Positions 1 through 11,657 are shown, numbered from the stretch's first letter. The stretch is 64,000 nucleotides of DNA from Vespa crabro (GCF_910589235.1 NC_060965.1:2011901-2075900), one strand, 5' to 3'. Translations and numbers: made by a program. The notes: generated from the letters alone by a model not told the origin.

Positions 1-700
1 ACGAAGTCAGTTATCTTTGTGTTAATTAAAAAAAAAAAACATTGAATAATCAGTCTGGAAGGTAACAATAATAATCTCGTAATAATCTTTGTGGAAAGAA
101 AAAAAAAAAAAAAGAAAAGAAAGAAAAGCAATTTAATTGCATTAAATATTAAGCCACGTTTTCATTGTATAACGTATTACATTAATTATGATATAAGATA
201 AGTAAACAAAAATAAATAATAAAAAGAAAAGAAGAAAAAAAAAATCGACAATAATTTTTGCATAAATAAAACGAAGCATCAATAAAATTCCCGCGGACGA
301 AGATAAAAAAGCAAGATAAATACCATCATGCTGCGTATCAAAGTAAATATCATTTAACAAGATGATATCAATCCAAAGAGTAAATCGCCAAGGGTCGAGT
401 AAAAAAGGACAAAGAAAGAAGAAAAAAGAGAGATGAAAAGAAAAAAAAAAGAGAGAGAGAGAGAGAGAAAGAGAGAGAAACGAAACAATACAAATAAACA
501 ACCTAAACTATAAAAATTCCCATTTATATCTAATTGACCGTGTAGTTTAAGAAAGTTGACTGTGGTCTCGTATAAGCGAAATAAAACAAAGGAAGAGCGA
601 TAAAAGAAAGTAACAAAAAAAGAAAAAAAAAGAGAAAGAAGAAAAAGAGAAAAGAGAAACGAGAATACTGCAAAGTCGGCATAGATTCCGGTCGAAGGTC
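1..700. other. AT-rich noncoding stretch
   Basis: No supported gene. The stretch holds A-rich and GA-rich runs (for example 447-480 and 601-660) in otherwise unremarkable AT-rich DNA. Open frames on the minus strand translate to Ser/Leu/Phe runs and are repeat artefacts. Confidence 0.6.
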
Positions 701-720
701 GAATGACCTTCGGGGGAGGA

Positions 721-802
721 ATGTTGTGTGTGTGTCTGTGTGTGTTTATGTGTATGTGTATGTGTATGTGTATGTATGTATGTGAAAGAGAGAGAGAAGA
801 TT
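721..802. repeat. Compound (TG)n/(TGTATG)n/(GA)n microsatellite
   Basis: A TG-rich array passes into TGTATG units and then a short GA run. No other structure is seen. Confidence 0.85.
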
Positions 803-1084
803 CTTCCGGACGGAATCGACATATCGCCTTAGGTCGCGCCAGAGAGTTCCGAGTTTCCAGTTATAAATTACAGGGTAGACGACCGAGTTCCACGGTTCCT
901 TTGCCTCCATCCCTCCCGTATCCCACCCCTATCCCCCCTACCTATTAACCCCGCTAACCCCTCACTCCCAACTTCCGAGTCCTATCCCATTTTTACCCCC
1001 ACTACTCGACACGTTTCACGCTGGAGTCCTCGACTCCGCGCCCTTCCTACTGCGATCTCACCCGAAAGCTTTTTTCTTTATTCC

Positions 1085-1174
1085 GAACGAATGAGAAAGA
1101 GAAAAAAAGAAAGAGAGAGAGAGAGAAAGAGAGAGAGAGAAAGAGAGAGAAAAAGAGAGAGAGAGAGAGACTCT
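1085..1174. repeat. GA-rich purine tract
   Basis: An imperfect (GA)n/(GAAA)n purine-only run of about 85 bases. It produces Arg/Glu or Ser/Leu phantom ORFs on the two strands. Confidence 0.8.
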
Positions 1175-1212
1175 CGAGAAATGGCGGTACGCCGCGTATC
1201 GAGAAACGTTCG

Positions 1213-1340
1213 AACCACCACCACTCACCACCACCAGAGCACCACCACCTCCAACAGCAGCATCAACAGCAGCAGCACTACCACTACCACTACCACTACC
1301 ACTGTCACTACCACTACTACCAGCAATACCAATATACCAG
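1213..1340. repeat. (ACC)n/(CAG)n/(ACT)n trinucleotide array
   Basis: Interrupted ACC, CAG and ACT triplets that read as Thr/Ser-rich in one frame. There are no splice sites or codon structure suggesting a real protein. Confidence 0.75.
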
Positions 1341-1349
1341 CAGTGTACC

Positions 1350-1540
1350 ACTGTGGCACGTGTGGTGGGTCCCCATTCATAAAACTCTCTCCTGCGCTCC
1401 CTACTGTCACGTGCAGCCCTCTCCTAAGAGAGTGGCACGCGCGTAATGCCGTTTCCATGCTGCCAGGTGTGTTCCTTAAAACGAGGCCAAGAAGCGCGAG
1501 ATGTATTATGAGATCAATCGAAAAGGCCGTCGTGAAACCT
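1350..1540. promoter_or_regulatory. Non-repetitive island with two CACGTG E-boxes
   Basis: A higher-complexity segment between two repeat arrays. It contains two perfect CACGTG E-boxes (1357-1362 and 1408-1413), 51 bp apart. Perfect E-boxes are known sites for bHLH proteins such as Myc/Max and Clock/Cycle families. A regulatory role is inferred only from the paired sites and from the contrast with the surrounding simple sequence. Confidence 0.3.
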
Positions 1541-1546
1541 CCGGAT

Positions 1547-1548
<2 letters not shown>

Positions 1549-1594
<46 letters not shown>
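1549..1594. repeat. (GA)n microsatellite
   Basis: About 23 uninterrupted GA dinucleotides. Confidence 0.95.
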
Positions 1595-1596
<2 letters not shown>

Positions 1597-1819
1597 CACT
1601 TTATAATACACCAAGTTGTTCTTGCGGTCTTCTTAATAATGGTAGGAGAAACTGATGGTAGGAAGTGGAAATGAGGGTGGGAGGTGGAACACCAACATTG
1701 TTTTGTTCCGCGATATGGGTATACAAAGGTATATGAAGTTACAGGTAGATACATATATATAGCGACAGGTGGTCGGTCATTGGTTGTTACTTCGAAATAA
1801 ATCGATCCGTTGGAATCTA

Positions 1820-2007
1820 ATCTGTTTTATTTTTTTTCCCCTCTTTTAGTTCCTTTTTTTTTTCTTTTTTTTCTTTTCATTTTTTGGTTTTGATTTTTCC
1901 TTCTTTTTTTATTTGTCGATTTGTTTTTTTCTTTTTTCTCTTTTTTTTTTTTTTGTTTCATTTTATTTTCTTTCTTTTTTGTACTTTTTTTTTCCATTTT
2001 TTGTTTC

Positions 2008-2045
<38 letters not shown>

Positions 2046-2048
2046 TGC
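1820..2048. repeat. T-rich low-complexity tract
   Basis: About 230 bases, mostly T runs broken by single C, G or A. No coding capacity. Confidence 0.85.
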
Positions 2049-2176
2049 TAGAGACCCAATAAAATTGAATTAAAACCTTTGAAGCGGTTATACTCGTCGA
2101 ATGATTATTATGATGATATTTTATGTAACAAAAATATTTATAATAAATATTGTTCGTACAATAAAAATCTATTATT

Positions 2177-2177
<1 letters not shown>

Positions 2178-2216
<39 letters not shown>

Positions 2217-2340
2217 GATAATAATATTAATAATAATAATGATAATAACAAATCGACAAGGTAAAAATATTCCTTTTATACGATATTACAATGATAAATA
2301 TTTTATTATATATAAAAAATATTTATTATCATTATTATTA

Positions 2341-2405
<65 letters not shown>
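2178..2405. repeat. (AAT)n and (ATT)n arrays in opposite orientation
   Basis: An AAT array (about 2178-2250) and an ATT array (about 2328-2405) lie about 80 bp apart. Together they form a long, imperfect inverted repeat that could fold into a hairpin. Confidence 0.8.
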
Positions 2406-2406
<1 letters not shown>

Positions 2407-2645
2407 ATTATTTTATTTTTTACAATGATATTCTAAATAAAATAGTATATATTTAGAGAGATATAATAAAAAAATTCGTTGCACTTATCAAAAATGTTGA
2501 TGTTATCGTATCCAGCTGTATCTATTTTTTTGAAGTTCTTTAAGCGGATCGACTGAGATAGTTACGTGATCAGAACTTTTAAAATTAGCCGTAAAGAAAA
2601 CTGTAACATTCTTTTAGCGAAAATTATAAATCTATACACGGAGTG

Positions 2646-2646
<1 letters not shown>

Positions 2647-2696
<50 letters not shown>
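2647..2696. repeat. (CT)n microsatellite
   Basis: About 24 CT dinucleotides, uninterrupted. Confidence 0.95.
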
Positions 2697-2697
<1 letters not shown>

Positions 2698-2775
2698 TTC
2701 AGCTGAAGATTGACAGATTTGGGCCACGACGCGTATAACACCGACAAATCCAACATCTCGCGATGCTGTTACTAC

Positions 2776-3085
2776 TACAGGACGGGCCAAAAGTTTTTAA
2801 ATATAAATTACGAAAGTCTCAGTATGATGTTAAAATTCGATTGCTTTTTCTTTTTCTCCTTTTTTTTTTTGTTTTTCAAAAGATATTAGATCGATCTCTT
2901 TTCGTTTTCTTTTCTTTTTTCTTTTTTCTTTTTTTTTTTTTTTTTTTTTTTCTAACAGCTCGTAAAATTAGAAGCCTATAAGACGTAAAATTACGAGTCC
3001 AATATTGCATGGATAAAACAAAACGTTTTAAAGTATTATGTTAACAATTTTTAAAATCATCTAAGAACTTTTGACCCTGTCTGTA
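2776..3085. mobile_element. MITE-like element, copy 1 (Tc1/mariner-like ends)
   Basis: The left end at 2776 reads TACAGGACGGGCCAAAAGTT. The right end, reverse-complemented from 3085, reads TACAGACAGGGTCAAAAGTT and continues TTAG. The ends are therefore imperfect terminal inverted repeats of about 30 bp. Both ends begin with TA, as in the TA target duplication of Tc1/mariner elements. The element is 310 bp long, has no transposase frame and carries an internal T run. Related copies are at 6296, 15299, 16119, 20145 and possibly 31685. Confidence 0.6.
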
Positions 3086-3099
3086 CAACACTTTTCGCC

Positions 3100-3580
3100 G
3101 AGCTTTAATAATTCCAAATATTAACGTACGTTAATGGTGGCACTCGGATCGCTGATATATACATTATGGAAATGATGCGATATATTCACCCCATAGCGCT
3201 GTACTGTCTCTCGATCCAAAAGATATAAAGAAAATTCGTAATATCGTTGAATATGAAATTAGAAAAATTACTATTTTATTTGCAATACCGTAATTAGATT
3301 CTTAATGTAATACTTTGATTTCGAAAATTTTTCCCCCGAAATATAACATAGAAAATGACATTTTCTTTCGTAATAACGGCAAATTAATAATTTTATTAAA
3401 GTACAATTTTAGATATATATATATATATATATACATAGTAATCCAAGTTAAAAGTAATATCGTTAACAAAAAATTTCAAATTAAAATTCAAATATTGGAT
3501 AAATACGTGATTATTTCTGTTTACCAATTGTATTTAATCGATCTTCATTATTCTCTCATTAGTAAATATCAAGTCGAATT
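3100..3580. other. AT-rich unique sequence
   Basis: Non-repetitive AT-rich DNA with one short (TA)n run at 3415-3434. The longest open frame is Ile/Tyr/Lys-rich and has no recognisable domain. Confidence 0.5.
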
Positions 3581-3588
3581 TCCATTTG

Positions 3589-3632
3589 AAATGAAATGAA
3601 ATGAAATGAAATGAAACGAAACGAAATGTAAT
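3589..3632. repeat. (AAATG)n pentanucleotide repeat
   Basis: About six perfect AAATG units followed by three diverged AAACG units. Confidence 0.85.
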
Positions 3633-3714
3633 ACGAAAACTAATCAAATGTTTTCATTAACAAAGACGATGCAGTTAATTCCCCCAATTGTTGTGATATA
3701 ATCTGTTGTGATTT

Positions 3715-4375
3715 TAACAGTTGATTCTATCATCTTTAACTTGATTGGTATTTCTAAGTACGACCTGTACTTTGACTGGTATGTACCTGGTATGATCAGT
3801 GATTCGCCTGTTGTGTGCTTGGAATGATCAGTGACTTACTTGTTGTGTTTCTGGTATGATCAGTAACTTGACTGATATTTCCTGGTACGAACAGTAACTT
3901 AACCGTTGTGTCCCTGTTATGATCAGTGATTTGACTTGCGTTGTCTCTGTTATGATCGGTGGCCCGACTGGTATTTCCTGGTATGATCAGTGAATTGACT
4001 GTTGTATCACTATCATGATCTGTAACTTGACTGGTATTTCCTGGTATGATCAATGACCTGATTGGTATTCCCTTATCAATGATTTTTAGCTTATAATTAA
4101 TACAAGTTTCCTTTGAAATTGAACGAAACGTAATACAAAGACTAATCAATTTGCATTTGATAAAGAAAATAATGTATTTAATTGAATTACTTTTGATGAT
4201 TTTATGATCTGTAATTGAATTGGTGTGTACCTGGTGTGTTATGTATCTTTACTTCGATTGATATGTCTTTGTTATGATCAGTATTACTTTTACTATGATA
4301 TGTCATTGATACGATCAGCGTTCTGTTGTTATGATCAGTGACTTCATTGTTATTTCCTTATATTATCACTGTGCT
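3715..4375. repeat. Diverged ~30-33 bp minisatellite
   Basis: A recurring unit built around CTGGTATGATCAGTGACTTG is repeated with many substitutions from about 3775 to 4080. Looser copies occur at 3715-3775 and 4200-4375. On the minus strand part of it reads as a repeating ~10-11 residue pattern (SLIIPGNTSQ / TDHNRDTT), giving a 117-codon open frame. This is most likely a by-product of a unit length divisible by three. The variation between units suggests an old array. Confidence 0.7.
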
Positions 4376-4569
4376 ACGACCTAGTGTTACCTTATTCAGG
4401 ACTTCTAGAATAGACGTAATCTCTTCCTAAGAACCGTGTGTAGGCTAATCTATCTCGATCTAATATCGGCCGTCACGATCGTTGAGAGGCCGAGAGACTA
4501 ATCCTCTCTCGTCGTTTGGTTCTTCAATGAAGCCATAGAGCCCTTCCTGGATAGAGGAGTGGGCTCTCT

Positions 4570-4645
<76 letters not shown>
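4570..4645. repeat. Long (CT)n microsatellite
   Basis: About 37 CT units, among the longest dinucleotide arrays in the window. Confidence 0.95.
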
Positions 4646-4649
4646 ACAC

Positions 4650-5060
4650 TCTCTTACTCCTACACTTACTCACTCTTACTCTTTTACCCTCGTTTTCGTC
4701 CTTTTGTACGAGACAAAGAGCACCACCCCCACCGAAAAGAAAAAAGGTTCCTCCTCCCTCATCCCCTGTGTCTTACTAATACCACCTCACTCCCATCTTT
4801 TACTACCTTGCCCGTACCCAGGCCCTTACCGTACCCCCCAACTCCTCCTGAACTCCTCCAAAGCTTCCACTTTGACTCGACTCGAGTCCCGAGCTCAAGC
4901 TCGAGCTCGAGGAGCGACAACTTGTGGTCGAGGCGCAATAATCGCCACCTCGAATCTCTAATGTTCCGAATCGATCGGCCGATCGAGTGGGGAGGCTCTT
5001 GTTTCGATAGACGGTAACTTTTTCTGATTGGCGTTCATCGTAATCATAGCGTTTTCATGA
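4650..5060. other. Pyrimidine-rich then mixed non-repetitive DNA
   Basis: C/T-rich DNA followed by a more complex segment (about 4870-5010) rich in TCGA words (CGAATCGATCGGCCGATCGA). No gene is supported. Confidence 0.4.
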
Positions 5061-5064
5061 TACA

Positions 5065-5780
5065 TTCATGTAATTCTAATGAACCGAGAGAAAAAGAAAC
5101 AGATACTTTTGTTGTTGTCTTCTTCTTCTTCTTCTTCTTTTTTTCCTATTGCGAGATTACAACAAAGCCAGGACCATATTTATATTCTACGAAGGGACTT
5201 ACGCTTAATATCGTCATTCTGAGATCTCGAAGGGAAAAAATATATTTCAATTAAAACATTTGCAATCAACGATATTAGTGCAAGGCCGCTTTTGTTAACT
5301 GATAATAATTAATTACAATACAAGTGAGGGACTCCATTTTATGCTGCTTCTATCATATTTCAATGTATGAAATTAGGTATGAGTAATATACATTATCGAT
5401 CTCTAATATGAAAAACAAAAAAGAAAAAAAAAAAAAAAAAAAAGAAACGATATTGGACTACATCACCTACATTGCCTAGCCTTTAGGCTAAAAATTTAAA
5501 AATGACGTAGGACTGTATCTCATCGTCGATCCCGAGAACGTTATCAAATTTATACGCATTTTGTTCTTTCTTTTTCTGTCCTTGATTTTAGAAAATACAC
5601 TAATACATTTTTTATATTGTCGTTTTTAGGGAGAATAAGGCTTTAAAATTTGAGCTCGATCCCAATTTATGGGATGGAGAACCAGCTTAGAGTCGTCTCT
5701 AATGCGGTCCTACATTGAAGCTACTGAATTTGACTTATAGCGTCGAAGTTATATCTAATCTCGATATTACTGTGTTACGT
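5065..5780. other. AT-rich sequence without recognised gene
   Basis: Mixed AT-rich DNA with a CTT run at 5120-5140 and an A run at 5425-5444. No splice-supported frame was found. Confidence 0.4.
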
Positions 5781-5781
5781 C

Positions 5782-5793
5782 AAGAGAGAAAGA

Positions 5794-5836
<43 letters not shown>
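5782..5836. repeat. (GA)n microsatellite
   Basis: An uninterrupted GA array of about 22 units with short GA-rich flanks. Confidence 0.9.
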
Positions 5837-5838
<2 letters not shown>

Positions 5839-6295
5839 TAGCAAAAGTAAATAAATCGTTCCTTAAAATAATTTATTTCATTTGTGGTTTTATCGTTAAA
5901 AGATAAAGGGTTATAAAAAATAGTGTGGGGTGAGAGAAGGTAAAACAGGATGAAAGAGAAGGAGAGAGAGAGAGAGAGCTCTTTAACCAATCAACTCGTT
6001 TGCATTAAAAACGATTGAATTTATTATCGCGTAATAATATTTCTCTTTACGAATATTCAATTTTTTTTCTCGAAAGTGAGAAAAGCAAAATAGTAGACAT
6101 CGTTTGATATTTAATAAGTTCAATTATAAGAAAAATAATATATATTCAATAAAAATTAAAAATATAATTTAATAACGTTATCATTCTTTTATTTGTATTT
6201 TATTTCGATTAATATTATTTCGTTTATTTTCAATCGTTAATAGAATATTCTCCAAGATGGCGACAATTATGTCAAATATTTATTTATAAAAAGTT

Positions 6296-6622
6296 TATAT
6301 CAAAAAATGTTCCTAAGACATGAGAAATGTTAAAAAAAGAATCTAGGAATTTTTTTAGAAAAATCGATTACACATGGATATTCTTTTTCGAGTAATTTTT
6401 CTCTTTCAGATTTAAAAGGAAAGAGTTTCTCCTAAGCTTGGTGCAATTTTACAATGTGAACGAAAAAGAAAGGAAAAAAAAAGAAAAAAGAAAAAAGAAG
6501 AAAGAAGTAAAAATTAGTTGATAAAAGGTCTCGGAAAATAGTGTACTAATTGGTTCTTCTTCTTTTTTTCTTTTTTTATTCCTTCTTTTAAATCACCCAA
6601 GAACTTTTAGACCCACTCTGTA
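6296..6622. mobile_element. MITE-like element, copy 2 (left end degraded)
   Basis: The right end (6591-6622) is AATCACCCAAGAACTTTTAG followed by ACCCACTCTGTA, clearly the same terminus as copy 1. The left end at about 6296-6320 (TATCAAAAAATGTTCCTAAG) is only a weak match. The resulting length, 327 bp, agrees with the other copies, which supports the pairing. It contains only A-rich and T-rich sequence internally. Confidence 0.4.
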
Positions 6623-6804
6623 TACGATAAAACGAAATCCTTAACCTCTCCTTCCTTATTGCTCGTATATTCGATTCGTTTTTATCGTATACACGAACTT
6701 GGCCGATTTTTCCTAGTTCATTGGACTCTCTGAAAAGTTTGCATCGCACTTCGACTTTACGAGGAAACTTTTCGTTCGAGTCTACCCCTATTTATTCGGT
6801 CTCC

Positions 6805-6809
6805 GTCTG

Positions 6810-6851
<42 letters not shown>

Positions 6852-6860
6852 CCTCTCTCC
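6805..6860. repeat. (CT)n microsatellite
   Basis: An interrupted CT array followed by CCCT variants. Confidence 0.85.
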
Positions 6861-7044
6861 CCCCTCTTTATGTTTCTCTTTCTTTCGCACACATTCACTC
6901 TTACTGGTTCCTTTTCGATCTCTCTTTATCCACAAGAGGTCCGTTTTACGTTGCACTTTATTTTCTTCTTTTTTTCGTGTTTTACCAAACTTGATCGTAA
7001 AATATCGGTGGTGTTTTTCTAAAGTAATAACGTCTATGTTTGTG

Positions 7045-7095
7045 CATGTGTATATATATATATATATGTGTGTGTGTGTATGTGTGTGTGTGTAT
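7045..7095. repeat. (TA)n/(TG)n compound microsatellite
   Basis: A TA run passes directly into a TG run. Confidence 0.85.
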
Positions 7096-7099
7096 CTAA

Positions 7100-7970
7100 T
7101 TTACAACGTTTATTGATCGGCGTTTTTACATTAAAAATATATTAAGGAGTATTTTTATTGCAATCATTTAATGGTCTTCATTGAAAATCCAGCCAAATAT
7201 TTTTTTCTCTTAAGTAATATATTTTATATATATATATATATATTTTTTTTTTCTTTTTAATTCAGAAAATAATTAGTCAATAATTATAATAGATATTTGT
7301 AATCTCGATAAAATAAATAACAATACAATTATAATATAGTAATAAACTGTAGATAAATTGGATAACTTTTTAAATGTCAATAATAGTAAAATTATATATC
7401 ATTTGAAAGATCTTTTAATTCTCCTTACAATAGTGTCACTTTTTTTCTTTTCTTTCCTTTATTTCTTTTATTTATTTTTCTTTCTTTTTCTTTTTTTTTT
7501 TTTCTTTTTTATTTTCTTAAATATTCAAAATGGCGTATCGCCGATTTCTCCATGCAATAATAAAATCCTTGCTCGACGTTACATCTCTACGTTCTCTTCA
7601 ACAATTAGAAATTTAATGTAATCTAACGACTATTCTTCGATCATGCGTTTCTGAAATTCTTCTAATGAATCCGGTTGATTGGCGGAATATTTTGGATTTT
7701 CAATATTCCCTATGGGAAAAATATCAAATCAATGGGTATAAATCTAGTTCTCTAAAATAAATCGTAGATACGACTCTTCGGACAAATTATTTAGCAAAAA
7801 GAGTGGACGAATAATTTGGTTACCCAAGATATCAGGCTACGTATTCATCGATATACACCGGATGTATTGCGGAATGTTTGATGTACATCGCGTTAAAGAT
7901 TTTATTACTACATCGACAGGTTTGATGATACACATTTCGAATATTTCATAAAATATAATTGAAAGTTGCT
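7100..7970. other. Unassigned stretch with a complex island
   Basis: The first half is AT-rich with T runs (7440-7520). From about 7620 to 7960 the DNA is non-repetitive, with balanced composition and many CG dinucleotides. It has no open frame of useful length in any of the six frames. It may be regulatory or a decayed sequence; nothing identifies it. Confidence 0.3.
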
Positions 7971-7980
7971 TTCAATCTGG

Positions 7981-8130
7981 AAAAAAAAAAAAAAAAAAAA
8001 AAAATGTATATATTTTCTCGGCGACTATTTGGTCAAAATTAAAAAAAAAGAAAAAAAAAAGGAAAAAGAAAAAAGAAAAAAGGTGAACAAAAGAAGAAGG
8101 AAAGAAAGACAGAAAGAAAAAATATTAACA
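7981..8130. repeat. A-rich and AAAG-rich low-complexity DNA
   Basis: A poly-A run of about 25 at 7980-8004, followed by A/G-rich sequence. Confidence 0.8.
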
Positions 8131-8406
8131 TCGTAAAGAGAATTAAAAGACCTTTCAAACGATATGCTACTCCGTGACTATCGTCGACGATATAAGATTT
8201 TCGAAAAGGGGGGTTGTCAGTCGCCCCAGCACCGCATCCCTTACATTAGGTGGTTAGCCTAAAATGGTTGAATATATATTATATGATAAGTATATGTCCC
8301 TTCCCTTTTATCCTTCGAAAACAAAATTGACTTGTCCCGACGGGAAAAAAAAATAAAAGAAAAAAAGAAATCACTAGATTTCATAATAACCATGGTGGAT
8401 GCTATT

Positions 8407-8480
8407 GTGTAAGTACGCACACGAACACATACGCACATACACAATACACGCGCACACACATATACACATACACATGACGG
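8407..8480. repeat. (CA)n-rich variable array
   Basis: Interrupted CA/CACG/CATA units. Confidence 0.75.
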
Positions 8481-8649
8481 GAAAGTATGAAGGTTGGTTG
8501 GTATCACAACCGGAACGAAGAATAAACGAGAGAAGTGGATATATCGGATATACCTACATATATTGAAAGATAGAAAAAGAGAGGGAAAAAAAAAGAGACA
8601 GGCAGGCAGACAGAGAGTATATGTGTGTGTGTGTGTGTATAAAAAGTGG

Positions 8650-8652
<3 letters not shown>

Positions 8653-8699
<47 letters not shown>

Positions 8700-8715
8700 C
8701 AGAGAGAGACAGAGA
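8653..8715. repeat. (GA)n microsatellite
   Basis: GA array with a few A and C interruptions. Confidence 0.9.
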
Positions 8716-8825
8716 ATAGGCAGAGGGGTGATTCCCTCTTGACTAGGTCGGGCCGATCGAATTTTATGATTTCTACCCATCTCGTTTCTCGCGGTTCTGA
8801 CCTACCCTTACGAATTTCAACGATA

Positions 8826-8878
8826 GGTGGTGGTGGTGGTGGTAGCGACGGTGGCGGCGATAGCGGTGGTGATTCCTC
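8826..8878. repeat. (GGT)n/(GGC)n trinucleotide run
   Basis: Short GGT array passing into GGC/GGT variants. The C/T-rich runs that follow (8895-8930) are also low-complexity. Confidence 0.8.
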
Positions 8879-9039
8879 CCCCTTGTTTTTTTTTTCTTTC
8901 TCTCTCTCTCTCTCTCTTCTTTTTTTTTATCATTTCCACCCTTTCCACACCCTCAACGTTTCTCGACTCCTCCTTGATTCATCGTCGAATAAAATGCGAA
9001 ATAGGGGGTGGGTTCATGAGTGGTAGGGGATAGGTACAC

Positions 9040-9617
9040 ACACTCTGAACTTGAATCGAGAGTATCGATGAAGGAACAAATTCAAAGCTTATCTTACCGA
9101 GACACTATACTTCTTCGCAAACCTTTCCTCCTCTCCTTTACGATCTCGACTGATACTTAAAGAGTACATTCTTTTCTTTTCTCCCCTTTTCAATGTCCTC
9201 ACTGACATATCTATGTTCTTCTTCTTTTGATTTTATAAATCGAATAAGGGAAATTGGAATTTGGAAATACTATTTATTATACGGTGATAGGAATTGATAT
9301 CGCACGGATTAATCATTCTCATTGATTATTCTTCGTATGCGTATGTGTGTGTGTGTGTGTGAACGTTAATCAATTGATAATGAGAAATAGTTTAAATTAT
9401 TACTTAGAAATTATTAAGAATATTAAAAACTTGCAAATGATAAGTAATTCTTTTGTTACGGGCGCGAGGTGATAGGGAGGTAGGAGATTCGATATTCTTG
9501 AAAATTAACGAAATTGTTGTTTAATAAATGATCAATAATTAAAAAATATGTAAGAATTATCATTTCATTCCATACGTATTACATATAAAATAAAATTAAA
9601 ACAATTGAGAATAATTG

Positions 9618-9650
<33 letters not shown>

Positions 9651-9900
9651 AATATTCAGAGGTGAAAATTATCAAAATTTCTGTTTAAAAGATAATCAAT
9701 CATTTCTAGAAATTATTATTTGGAATATCGATCGATGTCCTAACGAGTATGATTAATATAATCAATTTTTGTTTAAAAATGATTATTTAACGAAATTCAT
9801 TTATTTCATAGAGGCTCTAATCAAACTAAAAAATATGCAAATAATAATATCATTGTCCAATAAATAACTACAATGTTTATATTCTTAATAGAAAAAAAGA
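9040..9900. other. AT-rich noncoding DNA
   Basis: Non-repetitive AT-rich sequence with a (GT)n run at 9345-9361 and a poly-T run of about 29 at 9619-9647. No supported gene. Confidence 0.5.
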
Positions 9901-10099
9901 ATATATATGTATATATATACATATATATATATACGTATTTGTATATATTATGTAAAAGTAAAAAAAGAACGTATCATTCGACGAGAATATTGGATCGAAG
10001 GTTAATGACTGTAGACGGTACGACCGATCGAGTAGATATCTTTTAAAAAGAAACGAAGAGAAGAAAGAAGAGAAGAAGTAGGTGACCCTTCCTTCCTTC

Positions 10100-10450
10100 C
10101 TTCCTTTCTTCGAATCCCCAAAGCGAGACGTCGCGGCGACGAGACTTTGACCGAGTTTTCGAGCGACTCTTACGAAGGGTGAGTGAGAGTGTGAGTGAGA
10201 TAGAGAGATATATAGAGAAAGAGAGAGGGGAAGAGAGAGAATCGAGCTCGCTTTACTCGAGGACGACCTCCCATTGCCTCTCGTATTGCCCTGAAATTTC
10301 TCGCTTTGGCTCGTGTCACCGTTACTAAAGCCGTTTAGAGTCTCCATAGTTGAAATTGGTCGGCCACAATAGCTCACTATTGGCTAATTTTGCGATTGGA
10401 GACGTAATGTTGAACGCGCGATAATCACCTTATCGTTTACATTTCTTTCG
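10100..10450. other. Higher-GC non-repetitive island
   Basis: Flanked by simple repeats, this island keeps complex sequence with many CGs (for example 10125-10180 and 10255-10440) and CCAAT-like words (ATTGGCTAAT at 10379). No splice-supported coding frame was found. It could be a cis-regulatory element, but that is inference from composition. Confidence 0.3.
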
Positions 10451-10609
10451 AAAAAATTTTTAAAATATTTAAAAATCCACGCCCCTTATTATCCCATCCT
10501 AAATACATTCCTGAATTTTCTTCATTTTAATATATTACGAAAAAAATTTTACTTCGCCGATCAATTATCTCCGTGATTTTTTACAAACGATAAAATATGC
10601 CAAGTGAAT

Positions 10610-10775
10610 GTGGTATTGCCATCTTGAATTTTGTGACTGCCATTTTGTTATTATCCCGTGTTACATTTATTCTTTTTTTATTTATTTACTTTTTTTTTTT
10701 TTTTGTAGAGGAATAAGTATAATAATTTGATTTCGATAGGCTATCTTGAATTGCATTGGCCATTTTGAAGTCTCA
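10610..10775. repeat. Short diverged duplication containing GCCAT motifs
   Basis: Two related segments, 10616-10651 and 10739-10770, share the layout ATCTTGAATT ... GCCATTTTG about 120 bp apart, with a T run between them. Confidence 0.45.
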
Positions 10776-11337
10776 TATTTGTTTTATAGGTTAAAATAGA
10801 ACGTATGCATATATATATATGCTGGCGATAGGGAACACATTTTCGATTCACTTTAACGACTTTGTATGAGCGTTATCGTCGGGCCTCGAAACAATCGCGT
10901 GATTATAGAACGTTTTCGTCGCGAGTTGATCATAGCGAAGTAGTTAAAAAAAAAAAAAAAAAAAAAAAATTCCGATTGACGTGTTATGGCTTATCTACTA
11001 CTTAGCCACCCCCTAACGAATCCTTTAATTATTATTTATAACGATGGTTGTCGTGGTTGAACTACAATCGAATCTAACTTGTTTGCTTTTATATCGAAGG
11101 ATTATCATGGAAACGAAGAAGAAGGAAAAAGAGAATAAGGAAAGAGAATAAGAAGTAATATAGTAAAATACAATATTAAATAACAATAATAATAATAATA
11201 ACGATGATAATATTGAGGATGAAACGACAAATACAAATATTTACATGAGCACTCCAGGAGCGTTCAAAATAAATAATATTTTTTCTATTGAAATGAAAAT
11301 ACAAGAAGAAGAAGAAGAAGAAAAGAGAAGGAGAAAG

Positions 11338-11338
<1 letters not shown>

Positions 11339-11382
<44 letters not shown>
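11339..11382. repeat. (GAAA)n tetranucleotide repeat
   Basis: About 11 GAAA units. The adjacent (AGA)n run at 11303-11325 continues the purine tract. Confidence 0.9.
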
Positions 11383-11383
<1 letters not shown>

Positions 11384-11583
11384 GCCATTTACTAGCAACG
11401 ACCACTACATTTCTCGTGTAAAGTCGTAAATGTCCTTAGACCTACGGTCAATGGGAACAAAACGAAATGTACACTCTATCTTCTTCGGTTATCGACAAAA
11501 CGCTTCGAACCTTCTGCCATTCTAGAAAGGCAAAAGCAAAAGGTAGGAGAAAGCTAGGCGAAAGCTATGCAAAAACTTTCCTT

Positions 11584-11609
11584 CCATCCTCTCTCTCTCT
11601 CTTTCTCTC

Positions 11610-11657
<48 letters not shown>

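Noticed and set aside
4850..5010. tRNA-like B-box words (TCGAGTCC and similar)
   Set aside because: No matching A-box or cloverleaf could be laid out, so no tRNA is called. The same holds for other GGTTCGA-like words in the window.
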